Counted from the first letter of the stretch, positions 41,221 through 51,764 are shown. The stretch is 64,000 nucleotides of DNA from Roseiarcus sp036488815 (GCA_036488815.1 DASXGX010000028.1:1-64000); one strand, 5' to 3'. Notes: generated by a model not told the origin, from the sequence alone. Program-made: numbers and translations.

Positions 41221-41502
41221 TTCTGACCCACCCCTCTGAGTGGTCCGATCTGTATGCTAGACAACGTGAGGCGGACCCCGGCATTCTGTCTCCGGTCGTC
41301 GGCGGCATACCTCAGCTCGAACCCATCGCACGCTTCGCGCCGCATCGACGGGCGCATGGCGCGAAGCCGTCGCGGGCATCGCTTGCTCTCCTCTCCACGA
41401 CGACTTCGGTGCTCAGCGGTTTCCTCGCATGCAGTGAGCGGCGATATGTCAATGCGCGCGTGAACTCTGGCGGGACGCCGCTCCTGATCACGCGCTACGA
41501 GG

Positions 41503-43911
41503 TCAAACGTTGTCCGCTTCCGTCGAACCCGGCGCCCCTTTGAGGGTGGCTTCACGCCCCCAACGCCAGCCGGTGATTTCCGGCATGTCGTCCCCGTACC
41601 TGCAGATATACTGCTTATGCTGAATGAGCTTGTCGCGGATCGCTTGCTTGGCGTAAGCGGCCCGCGCTCCCAGCTTCGGCACCCGGTCGATGACGTCGCT
41701 CACCAGATGGAAGCGATCAAGATCGTTCAGCACGCACATATCGAACGGCGTCGTCGTCGTGCCCTCTTCCTTGTAGCCGCGCACATGAATGTTGTCGTGG
41801 CCGTTGCGCCGGTACGTGAGTCGGTGGATGAGCCAGGGATAGCCATGGAAGGCGAAGATGACCGGCTTGTCGGTGGTGAACAGCACGTCGAACTCGGCGT
41901 CCGAGAGGCCGTGCGGGTGCTCCCGCGCCGGCTGCAGCTTCATCAGGTTGACGACATTGATGACCCGCACCTTCAGCTCCGGGGCGGCATGGCGAAGCAG
42001 GTCGACCGCCGCCAGAGTCTCCAAGGTCGGCACGTCGCCGCAACAGGCCATCACGACATCCGGCTCGCCGCCCCGGTCGTTGCTCGCCCACTCCCAGATC
42101 CCGAGCCCTGCCTCGCAGTGCCTGAGCGCCTCATCCATCGTCAGCCATTGCGGCGCCGGCTGCTTGCCGGCGACCACGAGGTTGACGTAATTCCTGCTGC
42201 GCAGGCAATGATCGGTTACTGAGAGCAGACAATTGGCGTCCGGCGGCAGGTAGACGCGAACGATCTCGGCCTTCTTGTTGATGACGTGGTCGATGAACCC
42301 GGGGTCTTGATGGCTGAAGCCATTGTGATCCTGTCGCCAAACGTGGCTCGACAGCAAATAGTTCAGCGAAGCGATAGGCCGCCGCCACGGGATTCCGTTG
42401 CAGACCTTCAGCCACTTCGCATGCTGGTTGAACATCGCGTCGATGATATGGATGAACGCCTCATAGCATGAGAAGAAGCCGTGTCGGCCGGTCAGGAGAT
42501 AGCCCTCCAGCCAGCCCTGGCACTGATGTTCGCTCAGCATTTCCATCACGCGCCCATCGGAAGCGAGATGGTCGTCCCATGGCAGCGTCTCCGCGTTCCA
42601 GGCGCGATTGGTCACTTCGAGCACATCCTGCCAACGGTTCGAGTTGCTCTCGTCAGGGCTGAAGAGCCGGAAGTTCCTGGAATCCAGGTTCATCTTCATC
42701 ACATCGCGCAGAAAGCGACCCATCACACGGGTGGACTCGGCCGTAGTCGTCCCGGGGGCTGGCACGTCCACGGCGTAGTCGCGGAAGTTCGGAAGGAGGA
42801 GTTCGCGCAGCAGCAGACCGCCGTTTGCGTGCGGGTTGGCGCTCATGCGTCGATCGCCTCGCGGCGCCAGTTCGGCCAGCTCAGGCAGGAGGCGGCCGCC
42901 GTCGTCGAAGAGTTCCTGGGGCCGGTAGCTCTTCATCCAATCCTCAAGGATGCGCACGTGACCGGGATTCTCGTGCATCTGCCCCATGGGCACCTGATGG
43001 GATCGCCAGTAGTCCTCGGTGCGCTTCCCGTCGATTTCTTTCGGGCAGGTCCAGCCCTTCGGTGTGCGGAGCACGATCATCGGCCAAAGCGGCCGTTCCG
43101 AGGAATCACCCCGGCTCGCGCGAGCCTTGATGCGTTGGATGTCGTTGATCGCCTTGTCGAGCGCGCCGGCCATCAACTCGTGCATCGTCTGCGGCTCATG
43201 CCCTTCGACGAAGATGGGCGTGTAGCCATAGCCGCGGAACAGATGATCGAGTTCCTCGTGGCTGATCCGCGCGAGGACGCAAGGGTTGGCGATCTTGTAG
43301 CCATTGAGGTGCAGGATCGGAAGAACGACCCCGTCCTTCGCGGGATTGAGGAACTTGTTGGAATGCCAGCTTGTCGCGAGCGGTCCCGTCTCCGCCTCGC
43401 CGTCGCCGACCACGCAGGCGACGATCAGGTCAGGGTTGTCGAAGGCGGCTCCATAGGCATGAGAGAGGGCGTAACCGAGTTCGCCGCCTTCGTGGATCGA
43501 ACCGGGCGTTTCCGGCGCCACATGGCTCGGGATGCCGCCGGGAAACGAGAACTGAGTGAAGAGGCGCTTCATGCCGTCTTCGTCGGGAGAGATCTGCGGA
43601 TAGACTTCGCTGTACGTTCCCTCGAGATAGGCGTTCGCGACCAACGCGGGGCCCCCATGACCGGGGCCGGTGACGTAGATCATGTCGAGGTCATGCTTTT
43701 TGATCAGTCGGTTCAGGTGAACGTAGATAAAGTTCAAACCCGGCGTGGTCCCCCAGTGGCCCAGGAGCCGCGGCTTTATGTGCTCCTTTGTCAGAGACTC
43801 CTTCAGCAGCGGGTTGTCGTAGAGATAGATCTGGCCGATCGAAAGGTAGTTGGCGGCTCGCCAATACGCGTCCATCGATTCTCGTTCCTTATCGGACAGC
43901 ACGCTCTCCAT
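41503..43911 (-). CDS. xfp: Xylulose-5-phosphate/fructose-6-phosphate phosphoketolase
   Basis: This 802-residue ThDP enzyme splits xylulose 5-phosphate or fructose 6-phosphate with phosphate to acetyl phosphate and a C3 or C4 sugar phosphate. Landmarks are GHWGTTPGLNFIYVHLNRLI, VTGPGHGGPALVANAYLEGT, the ThDP loop GDGEAETGPLATSWHSNK, and HQDPGFIDHVINKK plus YLPPDANCLLSV in the central domain. The length fits the full-length family. GGAGG lies before the ATG at 43911. With the acetate kinase and phosphotransacetylase genes downstream it forms a route to ATP without a respiratory chain. Confidence 0.96.
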   Translation of the reverse strand: MESVLSDKERESMDAYWRAANYLSIGQIYLYDNPLLKESLTKEHIKPRLLGHWGTTPGLNFIYVHLNRLIKKHDLDMIYVTGPGHGGPALVANAYLEGTYSEVYPQISPDEDGMKRLFTQFSFPGGIPSHVAPETPGSIHEGGELGYALSHAYGAAFDNPDLIVACVVGDGEAETGPLATSWHSNKFLNPAKDGVVLPILHLNGYKIANPCVLARISHEELDHLFRGYGYTPIFVEGHEPQTMHELMAGALDKAINDIQRIKARASRGDSSERPLWPMIVLRTPKGWTCPKEIDGKRTEDYWRSHQVPMGQMHENPGHVRILEDWMKSYRPQELFDDGGRLLPELAELAPRGDRRMSANPHANGGLLLRELLLPNFRDYAVDVPAPGTTTAESTRVMGRFLRDVMKMNLDSRNFRLFSPDESNSNRWQDVLEVTNRAWNAETLPWDDHLASDGRVMEMLSEHQCQGWLEGYLLTGRHGFFSCYEAFIHIIDAMFNQHAKWLKVCNGIPWRRPIASLNYLLSSHVWRQDHNGFSHQDPGFIDHVINKKAEIVRVYLPPDANCLLSVTDHCLRSRNYVNLVVAGKQPAPQWLTMDEALRHCEAGLGIWEWASNDRGGEPDVVMACCGDVPTLETLAAVDLLRHAAPELKVRVINVVNLMKLQPAREHPHGLSDAEFDVLFTTDKPVIFAFHGYPWLIHRLTYRRNGHDNIHVRGYKEEGTTTTPFDMCVLNDLDRFHLVSDVIDRVPKLGARAAYAKQAIRDKLIQHKQYICRYGDDMPEITGWRWGREATLKGAPGSTEADNV

Positions 43912-44051
43912 TGTCGCCTCCTGCTTGTCCTGCGCCAGTCGCTTGGGCCTAGCGCGCGTCCCGCCTCGCTGCGGTTCCTCGGATCAGCGCCGCCTTCGCC
44001 CCGCTGCGCTCGATTGCCGCCCCGTCGGCGACGCCAAGACAAGCGGAGCGG

Positions 44052-45806
44052 TTAGCGGCGTTCGTTGTCGGCGTCTTCGACGACATCCGCCGTGTAGGTT
44101 GCGGCGTAGGCGTCGACTGCGGCGCCGATCGTCGCGAAGAAGTACGCTTCGCCGATTTCCTCGAACAAGCCGAATCGCTTGAGCTTGTCCTTCACCGGGT
44201 CTTTGAGCTCGGCGAAGCACAGTTTCGTTCCTTGATTGCGGAGAGCTTTATCGAGATCGAACAGGGAATCGGCGGCGGTCACGTCCACGCTCGTCACCGG
44301 CTCCGCGGTGACGACGAGCCATTTCACCTTGGCAGGCGCGCGCGCCGCCGCCTCGAGGACCCGCTCGCGAAAGAATTCGGCGTTCGCAAAGAAGAGCGGC
44401 GCGTCCCAGCGAAACAGCAACAGACCGGGTGTCTGCCGCGCCTGCGGATAGCGAGCGATGTCGTGGTACCCTCTCACGCCCTCGACTTTGCCGAGCACCG
44501 CCGAGTGTGGACGCCAACCGTCCCACAGGAATTCGATCACCGCGACTCCGACCGAGAGGCCGATGCCGGGGATCGCGCCGAACATCGTGACGCCGACAAA
44601 ACATAGAATCGAGAGCCAAAATTCCCAACGCTGGATCCGGTAAAGACGCCTCACGCCCTGAACCTCGATCAGGCCGATCGCGGAAGCGATCACCACCGCG
44701 GCGAGCGCCGCCGTCGGCAAATTCTCGAGAAGCCGCGGCGCGGCGAGCAGGAGGAACGCAACGGCGAGGGCGCCGACGACGCCGGTCAACTGGGTGCGCG
44801 CGCCGGCGGCTTCCGCGACGGGGGTGCGCGACGAACTGCTGCTGATCGGGAACCCTTGGAAGAATCCGGCGGCGAGGTTCGCCGCGCCGAGTCCGACCAT
44901 TTCTCGATTGGGATCGACGGAGGCGCCGAGGCGCGCAGCGTAGGCGCGCGAGAGGACGCTCGAGTCGGCGAAGGACATCAGGGCGGCGGCGATGCCTCCA
45001 GCCGCCACCGCCGTCAAATCCTGGACCCCGACCGCCGGAATTGAGAAGGCCGGAAGGCCGGGGGGAAGCGGCCCGAGTGTCGAGACATTCGCGAGCGTCC
45101 GCAAATCGAACGCCTGAGCGATCGCGGTGGCGCCGACGACGGCGAAAAGAATGCCGGACATCCCCTTGAACGACCGGATCGAGAGGATCGTCGCGAGCGT
45201 TACGATCCCGAGCGCCAGCTCGACCCAGTTCGTTCGACCGGCAAGAAGCTCGACGACAATCGACCCGAGGTCCCGGATCTCGCCCGCGGGATTGATCTTC
45301 ACGCCCAGAAGCTTCGGCGCCTGGCTCGCGATGACCGCCAGCGCGATCCCGTTCATGTAGCCGTAGCGAATAGGCTTCGAGAGAAGCTCGGTGACGAAGC
45401 CCAGCCCGGCGACGCCGGCGACGATGCAGGCCGCCCCGGATACGATCGCCATCATTCCGGCGAGCGCGACGGCGCGATCGGCGTCTCCGGCGGCAAGCGG
45501 CGCCGTCACGCCGAGAATCACGGCCGCAAGCGACGAATCGGGGCCAAGGACCAGGATGCGGCTCGGGCCGAAAACTGCATAAGCGAGCAGGGGGATTATT
45601 GTCGCGTAAAGTCCGCAGACGCCCGGCAGGCCGGAGGCGACGGCGTAGGCGATCCCGACGGGCGCCAAGGCGGTCGTGAGGACCAGACCGGCCCCGAGGT
45701 CATGAACGAGCCATGCGGGGTCGTAGGCCCGCAGCGTCTGCAGACCGGGAAGCCAGCGGATCCAGTCCGGCTGGGTCGTGCTCTGCGGGCCGGCGTCCGT
45801 CGACAC
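44052..45806 (-). CDS. SulP family anion transporter with STAS domain
   Basis: An inner-membrane transporter of sulfate, bicarbonate or similar anions. It has 11-14 hydrophobic segments (GLVLTTALAPVGIAYAVASG, GPSRILVLGPDSSLAAVILG and others) and a cytoplasmic STAS domain at the C-terminus (about 490-580; FRWDAPLFFANAEFFRERVL, then VTSVDVTAADSLFDLDKAL). GTG at 45806 is preferred. An in-frame ATG at 45902 would add 32 residues of poor quality. It lies upstream of xfp on the same strand. Possible substrates are bicarbonate or sulfate. Confidence 0.9.
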   Translation of the reverse strand: MSTDAGPQSTTQPDWIRWLPGLQTLRAYDPAWLVHDLGAGLVLTTALAPVGIAYAVASGLPGVCGLYATIIPLLAYAVFGPSRILVLGPDSSLAAVILGVTAPLAAGDADRAVALAGMMAIVSGAACIVAGVAGLGFVTELLSKPIRYGYMNGIALAVIASQAPKLLGVKINPAGEIRDLGSIVVELLAGRTNWVELALGIVTLATILSIRSFKGMSGILFAVVGATAIAQAFDLRTLANVSTLGPLPPGLPAFSIPAVGVQDLTAVAAGGIAAALMSFADSSVLSRAYAARLGASVDPNREMVGLGAANLAAGFFQGFPISSSSSRTPVAEAAGARTQLTGVVGALAVAFLLLAAPRLLENLPTAALAAVVIASAIGLIEVQGVRRLYRIQRWEFWLSILCFVGVTMFGAIPGIGLSVGVAVIEFLWDGWRPHSAVLGKVEGVRGYHDIARYPQARQTPGLLLFRWDAPLFFANAEFFRERVLEAAARAPAKVKWLVVTAEPVTSVDVTAADSLFDLDKALRNQGTKLCFAELKDPVKDKLKRFGLFEEIGEAYFFATIGAAVDAYAATYTADVVEDADNERR

Positions 45807-45926
45807 GTTTGCGCCCCGTCGTTTCTCTGCGGCTCGCAAGAGAAGAGCCGCGGCCGCTACGAACTTTATCCGAACAGCTAGAGAGAGCATCCGATCCGCC
45901 ATCGCTCTCGCTTCGCGCGGGCGGCC

Positions 45927-46526
45927 TTATGCCCTCGCCGGCCAACTCGCGCCGAGCGCGGATGCGCCCGCGCCGCATCGCCTGAGGCAATTGAGTGCAG
46001 CGACCAGCTTGATCCCGGCAGGTCGAACGTCTTCCGTCGAAAAGAAAAAGACCGCCCCCGAATGTGGGTTCGGCGCGCCGGGGACAAAGATCGAGACAAG
46101 CGCGTCGCTCACCGCTTCGGTCTGGACGCCGAGCTGCCATCCCCCTTCCATGCGCACGAACACCACGGGGAGTTCCGCGGTCCCGGCGACGCCCAGCGCG
46201 CTTGCGCTCTCCTGCTTCAGATAATCGTAGGCGGGAATCTTCGACAGCACCGAAGACTCCAACGCGTCGACAACGCGCTGCGCGGTAACCGTGCGCGCGA
46301 CGAGGCCGGCGAGAAAGCAGACGAGGCCGATAAGCGCGACCGACAGCACCGTCGCCGCGCCAGCGCTCAACTCGGACGCGGCTGGAATGTGAACAAGAAC
46401 GGCATTAAGGCCCTTCTTCGCGAAGTCGAACGCCTTCGCGACGATGACGGTCAGCACAACGATCGGCGCCAGGAGAAAGAGGCCGCCGATAATCGTCGTC
46501 CGCACGAATTGAGCGATCGCTCTCAT
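45927..46526 (-). CDS. DUF502 membrane protein
   Basis: A 199-residue protein with two transmembrane segments (about 9-32, TIIGGLFLLAPIVVLTVIVA, and 57-80, VLSVALIGLVCFLAGLVART). They are followed by a soluble domain with ELPVVFVRMEGGWQLGVQTE and IFVPGAPNPHSGAVFFFSTE. This matches DUF502. GGGAGGA stands eight bases before ATG 46526. The longer in-frame start at 46622 is rejected. Function unknown. It lies between the SulP and ABC permease genes, all on the minus strand. Confidence 0.9.
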   Translation of the reverse strand: MRAIAQFVRTTIIGGLFLLAPIVVLTVIVAKAFDFAKKGLNAVLVHIPAASELSAGAATVLSVALIGLVCFLAGLVARTVTAQRVVDALESSVLSKIPAYDYLKQESASALGVAGTAELPVVFVRMEGGWQLGVQTEAVSDALVSIFVPGAPNPHSGAVFFFSTEDVRPAGIKLVAALNCLRRCGAGASALGASWPARA

Positions 46527-46673
46527 GGATGATGTTCCTCCCGGCGCCGCCCGTATTCCGTCGGACGAGGCTTTGCAGGCGCAGATCCTTCCCGTGAAAG
46601 TCCCAACCGCGCAGGCGAACAACCAGTTGCATCGACGAGGCGCTACATTGCGCCACCAACAATCAACACGCGG

Positions 46674-47858
46674 TCAGCCGCCGAAGATTACGCGGCGGAA
46701 GCGCCGCATCGCGACCGCGAAATAGACCGCGCCGATGATCAGCATCGCCACGAGTGGCTTCCATACCAGGGTGATGTCAGCGCCGCGGAAGAGCACGGCC
46801 TGGGCGAACGCGACGAAATGCGGCGTCGGGCTGATCGTCTGCATCATATACTGCAGCCAGACCGGCATGCTTTCCATTGGGGTGCTACTGCCGGAGAGCA
46901 ATTGCGTGACCATCAGCACAGGCATCGCGAGCAACCCGAACTGCCCCATCGTCGTCGCCAGCGTGCCGAGCATGATGCCGAGCGCCGCCACGACAAGAGC
47001 GTAGATCCCGGCGCCGAGCAGGAACAGCAGCAAAGAACCGTTGATTGGCGAGCCGATCCACCAGTGCACGACGAACTGCAGCGACAGCATCGCCGCGACC
47101 AGGATGACGAGGCCGTTGGCGATCATCTTCGCCAGCATGATCTCGGATGGCACGACCGGCATGACGAGCAGGTGCTCGACGGTGCCCTGCTCGCGCTCGC
47201 GAATGAGCGCGGCGCCCGTCAGAATGACGGTCAACAGCGTGATCTGATTGACGACCTGCGTCATCGCCGAGAACCAGGCCGTCTTCAGATTCGGGTTGAA
47301 CGCCGCGCGCACGACCAGATTGATGGGCGCGCCGCTGGAGTCTTCCCTCCCGGAAATGAACCTCTGGATTTCGTTGGCGATGGCGGTCCTCAAGTAGCTC
47401 GCGCCGTTGCCGGCCTGGGCGACCGCCGTCGCGTCCGCATTGATCTGGACACCCGTCTTTCGTTGGGCCCGAATGTCGGATTCGAAGCTGGGCGGAATTT
47501 CGACGACGAACAAGAGTTCGCCCTTATCCATCTTGGAGTCGATCTCGGACGCGCTGATCAGCACAGGCGGCTGGAAGGTGGGGCGCCTGAGCCCCTCGGC
47601 GATCCGCCGCGAAAGATCCGAGCCGTCCTCGTCGACGATTCCGACCGAGAGATTGGTCGCCTCGGTCACCGCGCCGGTCGCGACGGTGTTCACCGAGATG
47701 CTGAAGGCGTAAGCGACCAGAACCAGCATGGTCGGATCCGCCCGAATGCTTCTGAGCTCCTTGATCACGAGGCGGAAGACGTTGACGACATGGCCGCTGA
47801 ACGTCATCGGTTTCGCTTCTGCGAGACGCGGCGTCGCGGCGGAAGGAAGCGACGTCAT
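46674..47858 (-). CDS. yhhJ: ABC-2 type permease (YhhJ-like)
   Basis: A 394-residue permease subunit with an N-terminal transmembrane helix, a large periplasmic loop (about 55-180), and five C-terminal helices (ITLLTVILTGAALIREREQG, and the LLAMPVLMVTQLLSGSSTP region). The phrase TGAALIREREQGTVEHLLVM is typical of the ABC-2/YhhJ group. It starts with the ATG at 47858, overlapping the context of the RbbA stop (TGA-g-ATG), so it is coupled. It works with the RbbA and HlyD proteins encoded upstream as a multidrug-type or lipid exporter. Confidence 0.92.
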   Translation of the reverse strand: MTSLPSAATPRLAEAKPMTFSGHVVNVFRLVIKELRSIRADPTMLVLVAYAFSISVNTVATGAVTEATNLSVGIVDEDGSDLSRRIAEGLRRPTFQPPVLISASEIDSKMDKGELLFVVEIPPSFESDIRAQRKTGVQINADATAVAQAGNGASYLRTAIANEIQRFISGREDSSGAPINLVVRAAFNPNLKTAWFSAMTQVVNQITLLTVILTGAALIREREQGTVEHLLVMPVVPSEIMLAKMIANGLVILVAAMLSLQFVVHWWIGSPINGSLLLFLLGAGIYALVVAALGIMLGTLATTMGQFGLLAMPVLMVTQLLSGSSTPMESMPVWLQYMMQTISPTPHFVAFAQAVLFRGADITLVWKPLVAMLIIGAVYFAVAMRRFRRVIFGG

Positions 47859-47859
47859 C

Positions 47860-50604
47860 TCACGCCTCCTGCTTGCGGAGCAGGAGAAGCGAAAGCGCCA
47901 GAAACGCGAGCGCGATAATCGTGATCGCGGCGACATTGCGCCAAAGGTCGAGCATCCCCAGCGCCTTGGCGAACACGCCCACGGTGATCGGCTGATACCA
48001 GGCGGAAGGGAATGACAGCCCGAGGATCCTCGCTGTTCCCGACAGGGACGACACCGGCGCGAAAAGTCCGGAAAAGTTCACCGCCGGAACGATCGAGAGA
48101 ATCGCCGTCGCGAACACCGCCGCGACCTGGGTGCGCACGAACGAGGAAATGAGCTGCCCGAATCCGGTCGTGGCGAAGACATAGACGATGGTGCCGATGA
48201 GCAGGGTCAGGAACGGCCCCTTGATCGGCACTTTGAAGATGAAGATCGCCATCAGGAACAGGAAGACGAAGTTCACCATCGCCACCGCGACATAGGGGAG
48301 CTGCTTGCCGATGAGGAACTCGAACTTGGTGATCGGCGTCGAGCGGAAGTTGGCGATCGAGCCGGTCTCCTTCTCGCGCACGACCGCGATCGCGGACATG
48401 ATCGCGGGGATCAAGCACAGCATCAGCATGAACACGCTCGGCACCATCGCGTTGACGCTGAGGAAGGCCTGGTTGTAGCGGAAGCGCGTCTCGATGTTGT
48501 CTTCGTTCCATGCGTTCGGCGCGCCGGGGCGGCGCACTTCGCGCTGAAGCTCCTCGCCCTGCTTGCGCGTCACTCCGTTGACGTAGTTCTTCGCCGTCTC
48601 GCCGCGGAACGTCATCGCGCCGTCGACCGTCGCGTCGACCCCGGGCTTGCGGCCGTTCGTGAGGTCGCGGCCGAATCCAGACGGCACCTCGACGACAATC
48701 TGGGTGTTTCCGCTTCTGAGGCGCCGGTCCGTCTCCGCGGCTGATGTAATCGGCGGCTGCATCGAAAAGTAGCGGGAGCCCTCAAAGCCCTGAAGCAGCT
48801 CGCGGCTTTGCGGCGTGTCGTCCTGATCGAACGCCGCCGTCTGCAGATTTTCGATATCGAACGAAATCCCGTAGCCGAACGCGAACATCAAGATGATCGG
48901 GCCGAAGATGGCGAAGCCCATTCGGATCGGGTCACGCAATAGCTCAACCGTCTCGCGGCGAGCGTAGGCCCACAGACGCGCCAGATCGAAGTGCTTCGGA
49001 GGCAGGAGGGGCTCCGTCTCCACCGTTTCGGCGCCGGGCTGGGGAGCCTCGATCTTCTTCGACCGATCGATCCCGGCCGCCTCCGCGAGGTACCCGACGA
49101 ATGTATCCTCGAGCGAACCGCCGCCGCGCTGCTCAACCAATTCGAAAGGGGCGCCGACCGCAAGAACCTTGCCCGCATGCATGAGCGAGATACGGTCGCA
49201 GCGTTCCGCCTCGTTCATGAAATGGGTCGTCACGAAAATCGTTACGCCGTCGTCGCGCGAGAGATCGATCAGCGTGCGCCAGAACGCGTCGCGCGCGATG
49301 GGATCGACGCCCGACGTCGGCTCGTCGAGGATAAGAATGGCGGGCTCGTGCAGCACCGCGACGGCGAGCTGGAGACGCTGCTTGATGCCGAGCGGCAGGC
49401 TGTCCGGCCGCACGTTGACGGCCGACTTCAGATCGTAGCGCTCAAGCAACTCCTCGAGCCGTCCCGCGATCTTTTCCGGCGGCAGGTGATAGAGCTGCGC
49501 ATGCAATTCGAGATTCTGCCCGACCGTCAGTTCGCCGTAGAGCGAGAACGCCTGCGTCATGTAGCCGACATTTCGCCGCGCCTCCATGTCGCTCGAACCC
49601 ATGGGCTGGCCGAAGAGTTTGCACCAACCGCTGGTCGCCGGCAGGAACCCCGTCAGCATCTTCATCGTGGTCGACTTGCCGCAGCCGTTGGAGCCGAGAA
49701 AGCCGAAGATCTCGCCGCGAGGAATTTTGAAACTGACGTGATCGACGGCGATGAAGTCGCCGAACTGGCGCGTCAGTCCCTCGGCCTCGATTGCGGGCGT
49801 CTCGTCCGGCGAGGCCACGCGAGGACGCACGACGACCTTCTTGTGCAGGGCCCGCTTGGCCTCGGGCATCATCGCGATAAACGCTTCGTCGAGGTTGGGC
49901 TCGCCGGTCTTGGCAAGCAGCTCCTTCAGTGTGCCGGTGGCGATGATCTTGCCGTCGTCCATCGCCATCAGCCAATCGAAGCGTTGCGCCTCGTCCATGT
50001 ACGCGGTCGCAACGATGACGCTCATTTGCGGACGCCGCGCGCGAATGGAATTGATCAGGTCCCAAAACTGGCCCCGCGACAGCGGATCGACGCCGGTGGT
50101 CGGCTCGTCGAGAATGAGAAGGTCTGGATCGTTGATGAGCGCGCAGCAGAGGCTCAGCTTCTGTTTCATGCCGCCCGAGAGCTTGCCGGCGGGGCGAGCC
50201 TCGAACTTTTCCATTGCGGTCGCGGTCAGAAGCTCCGTGATGCGCGCTCGCCGCTCCGCCGCGTCCTGACCGAACAGGCGCCCGAAGAAATCGATGTTCT
50301 CGAACACGCTCAGGGTCGGGTATAGGTTGCGTCCGAGTCCCTGCGGCATATAGGCGATGCGGCCGCGGATTTCCCTCAAGTTGCGGGGATTGCCGACGTC
50401 CTTGTCGAAGACGGCGACCTCGCCCTGCTGAATCTTTCGCACCCCCGCGATGAGCGCGAGCAAGGTGGACTTGCCCACGCCGTCCGGCCCGATGACGCCG
50501 ACCATGATGCGCGCGGGAATGTCGATGCTGACGTCATTGAGCGCAACGGTGGCGCCGTACCGGTGCGATGCGTTCGTAACCCGTGCGATGGGTTCGTCGG
50601 TCAT
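47860..50604 (-). CDS. rbbA: RbbA-like ABC transporter (two ATPase domains plus permease)
   Basis: This 914-residue fusion has two NBDs (about 1-240 and 275-505) and a permease half (about 555-914). The first NBD reads GPDGVGKSTLLALI, LSGGMKQKLSLCCAL and LLILDEPTTGVDPL. The second reads GSNGCGKSTTMKML, LPLGIKQRLQLAVAV and ILILDEPTSGVDPI. The permease contains AIAVVREKETGSIANFRSTP. In the first Walker A the usual NGAGK reads DGVGK, which is still functional in form. This is the RbbA architecture, described as a ribosome-associated ATPase but genomically paired with YhiI and YhhJ exporters. The ATG overlaps the HlyD stop (ATGA). Confidence 0.94.
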   Translation of the reverse strand: MTDEPIARVTNASHRYGATVALNDVSIDIPARIMVGVIGPDGVGKSTLLALIAGVRKIQQGEVAVFDKDVGNPRNLREIRGRIAYMPQGLGRNLYPTLSVFENIDFFGRLFGQDAAERRARITELLTATAMEKFEARPAGKLSGGMKQKLSLCCALINDPDLLILDEPTTGVDPLSRGQFWDLINSIRARRPQMSVIVATAYMDEAQRFDWLMAMDDGKIIATGTLKELLAKTGEPNLDEAFIAMMPEAKRALHKKVVVRPRVASPDETPAIEAEGLTRQFGDFIAVDHVSFKIPRGEIFGFLGSNGCGKSTTMKMLTGFLPATSGWCKLFGQPMGSSDMEARRNVGYMTQAFSLYGELTVGQNLELHAQLYHLPPEKIAGRLEELLERYDLKSAVNVRPDSLPLGIKQRLQLAVAVLHEPAILILDEPTSGVDPIARDAFWRTLIDLSRDDGVTIFVTTHFMNEAERCDRISLMHAGKVLAVGAPFELVEQRGGGSLEDTFVGYLAEAAGIDRSKKIEAPQPGAETVETEPLLPPKHFDLARLWAYARRETVELLRDPIRMGFAIFGPIILMFAFGYGISFDIENLQTAAFDQDDTPQSRELLQGFEGSRYFSMQPPITSAAETDRRLRSGNTQIVVEVPSGFGRDLTNGRKPGVDATVDGAMTFRGETAKNYVNGVTRKQGEELQREVRRPGAPNAWNEDNIETRFRYNQAFLSVNAMVPSVFMLMLCLIPAIMSAIAVVREKETGSIANFRSTPITKFEFLIGKQLPYVAVAMVNFVFLFLMAIFIFKVPIKGPFLTLLIGTIVYVFATTGFGQLISSFVRTQVAAVFATAILSIVPAVNFSGLFAPVSSLSGTARILGLSFPSAWYQPITVGVFAKALGMLDLWRNVAAITIIALAFLALSLLLLRKQEA

Positions 50605-51764
50605 TTGGCGTCGGGCGTTTTCGTTTCAGATGCTTTGTTGTCCGGCGCCTTGTCTGTGGGCGCTGCGGCCTGCGGCGTCGCCGCGGCGGGAGCCTTGGCT
50701 TCGGGCGGCGTCGGAAGCTTGACCTGAAGGTCGGCGGGCCACTCCACGTCGGCCTTGGTCCGCACGAAGCCCAATCCGCGTACGCCCGTCTTCACACGGG
50801 TGTAAAACTGCTCAAGAACCTTTGGATCGACCTTGAGCTTGATGCGAAACATCAGTTTCGCCCGCTCGTCCTTGGTTTCGACGGTTTTGGGCGTGAACTG
50901 CGCATCGGCGGCGACGAAGCTCACCGACGCGGGAACGACGTAATCGGGGACGGGATCGAGGATGATGCGGGCCTCGTCGCCCATGGCGACTCTGCCCGCG
51001 TCCGCTGCGGGCAGGAAGATCGTCATATAGACATCAGTGAGGTCGAGGATCGTGACGATCGGCGCTCCCGCGGCGACGACCTCGCCTGCGCGAGCGAGCT
51101 GGTATTGCACCCTTCCGAGTCGTGGCGAGACCAAGGTCAGATCATTGATGATCGATTGGATGCGATCGACTTCCCCCTCCGAGTTCTTGATCTTGGAGAG
51201 CGCCTGATCCCGCTGGGCGATGACGGATTTGACCGCTGCATCCGCCGCATCGTAGTTCCGCTTACGCTGCTCGTACGTCTGCTTTGTGATTGTTCCAGTC
51301 TTCAGCAGCTCCGCCCCACGCTCAAAATCCGATTTGGCGAATTCGAGCGCGCTCTGGCGAGAGGCGATCTCCGACTCGGCTGCCGTCAAAGCGTCCTTGG
51401 CGTGTTGCACATTGGCCTGCGCAGATCGTAATTGCGCTTCGTATTCCGGAGAGGTAATGCGCGCGATCTCCTCTCCAAGCGTCACGTTGGAGCCTTCCTC
51501 CACCGTCACCTTGGCGAGCCGTCCAGGATATTTGGAGGAGACGTCGACTTGCGTCGCCTCAAGGCGTCCGTTCGACTTGACGATGCCTGTCGGCATGGTC
51601 TCGCCGCGCAACCGCGCGATCAAATCGCGAATCATCGATTGCGCATTCGCCTCGGAGATGAAGCCGGCGCCATTCCAGGGGATCGATTGCCCCGACGGGG
51701 TAATCGCGGCGCCGACGGCGAGCAGCGCGGTTAGGAGATGGGGCCTCCCAATGCGGAGTGTCAT
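50601..51764 (-). CDS. HlyD family periplasmic adaptor (YhiI-like)
   Basis: The 387-residue adaptor protein has a signal peptide or anchor at the N-terminus, a lipoyl-like motif (VDVSSKYPGRLAKVTVEEGS), a coiled-coil hairpin of Ala/Arg/Lys (about 95-185), and a barrel domain (LGRVQYQLARAGEVVAAGAP, then GDEARIILDPVPDYVVPASV). It ends in a Pro/Ala/Lys-rich tail. GGGAGGGAG lies seven bases before the ATG at 51764. The longer in-frame start at 51851 is not supported. It links the RbbA/YhhJ-like ABC exporter to an outer-membrane channel. Confidence 0.92.
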   Translation of the reverse strand: MTLRIGRPHLLTALLAVGAAITPSGQSIPWNGAGFISEANAQSMIRDLIARLRGETMPTGIVKSNGRLEATQVDVSSKYPGRLAKVTVEEGSNVTLGEEIARITSPEYEAQLRSAQANVQHAKDALTAAESEIASRQSALEFAKSDFERGAELLKTGTITKQTYEQRKRNYDAADAAVKSVIAQRDQALSKIKNSEGEVDRIQSIINDLTLVSPRLGRVQYQLARAGEVVAAGAPIVTILDLTDVYMTIFLPAADAGRVAMGDEARIILDPVPDYVVPASVSFVAADAQFTPKTVETKDERAKLMFRIKLKVDPKVLEQFYTRVKTGVRGLGFVRTKADVEWPADLQVKLPTPPEAKAPAAATPQAAAPTDKAPDNKASETKTPDAK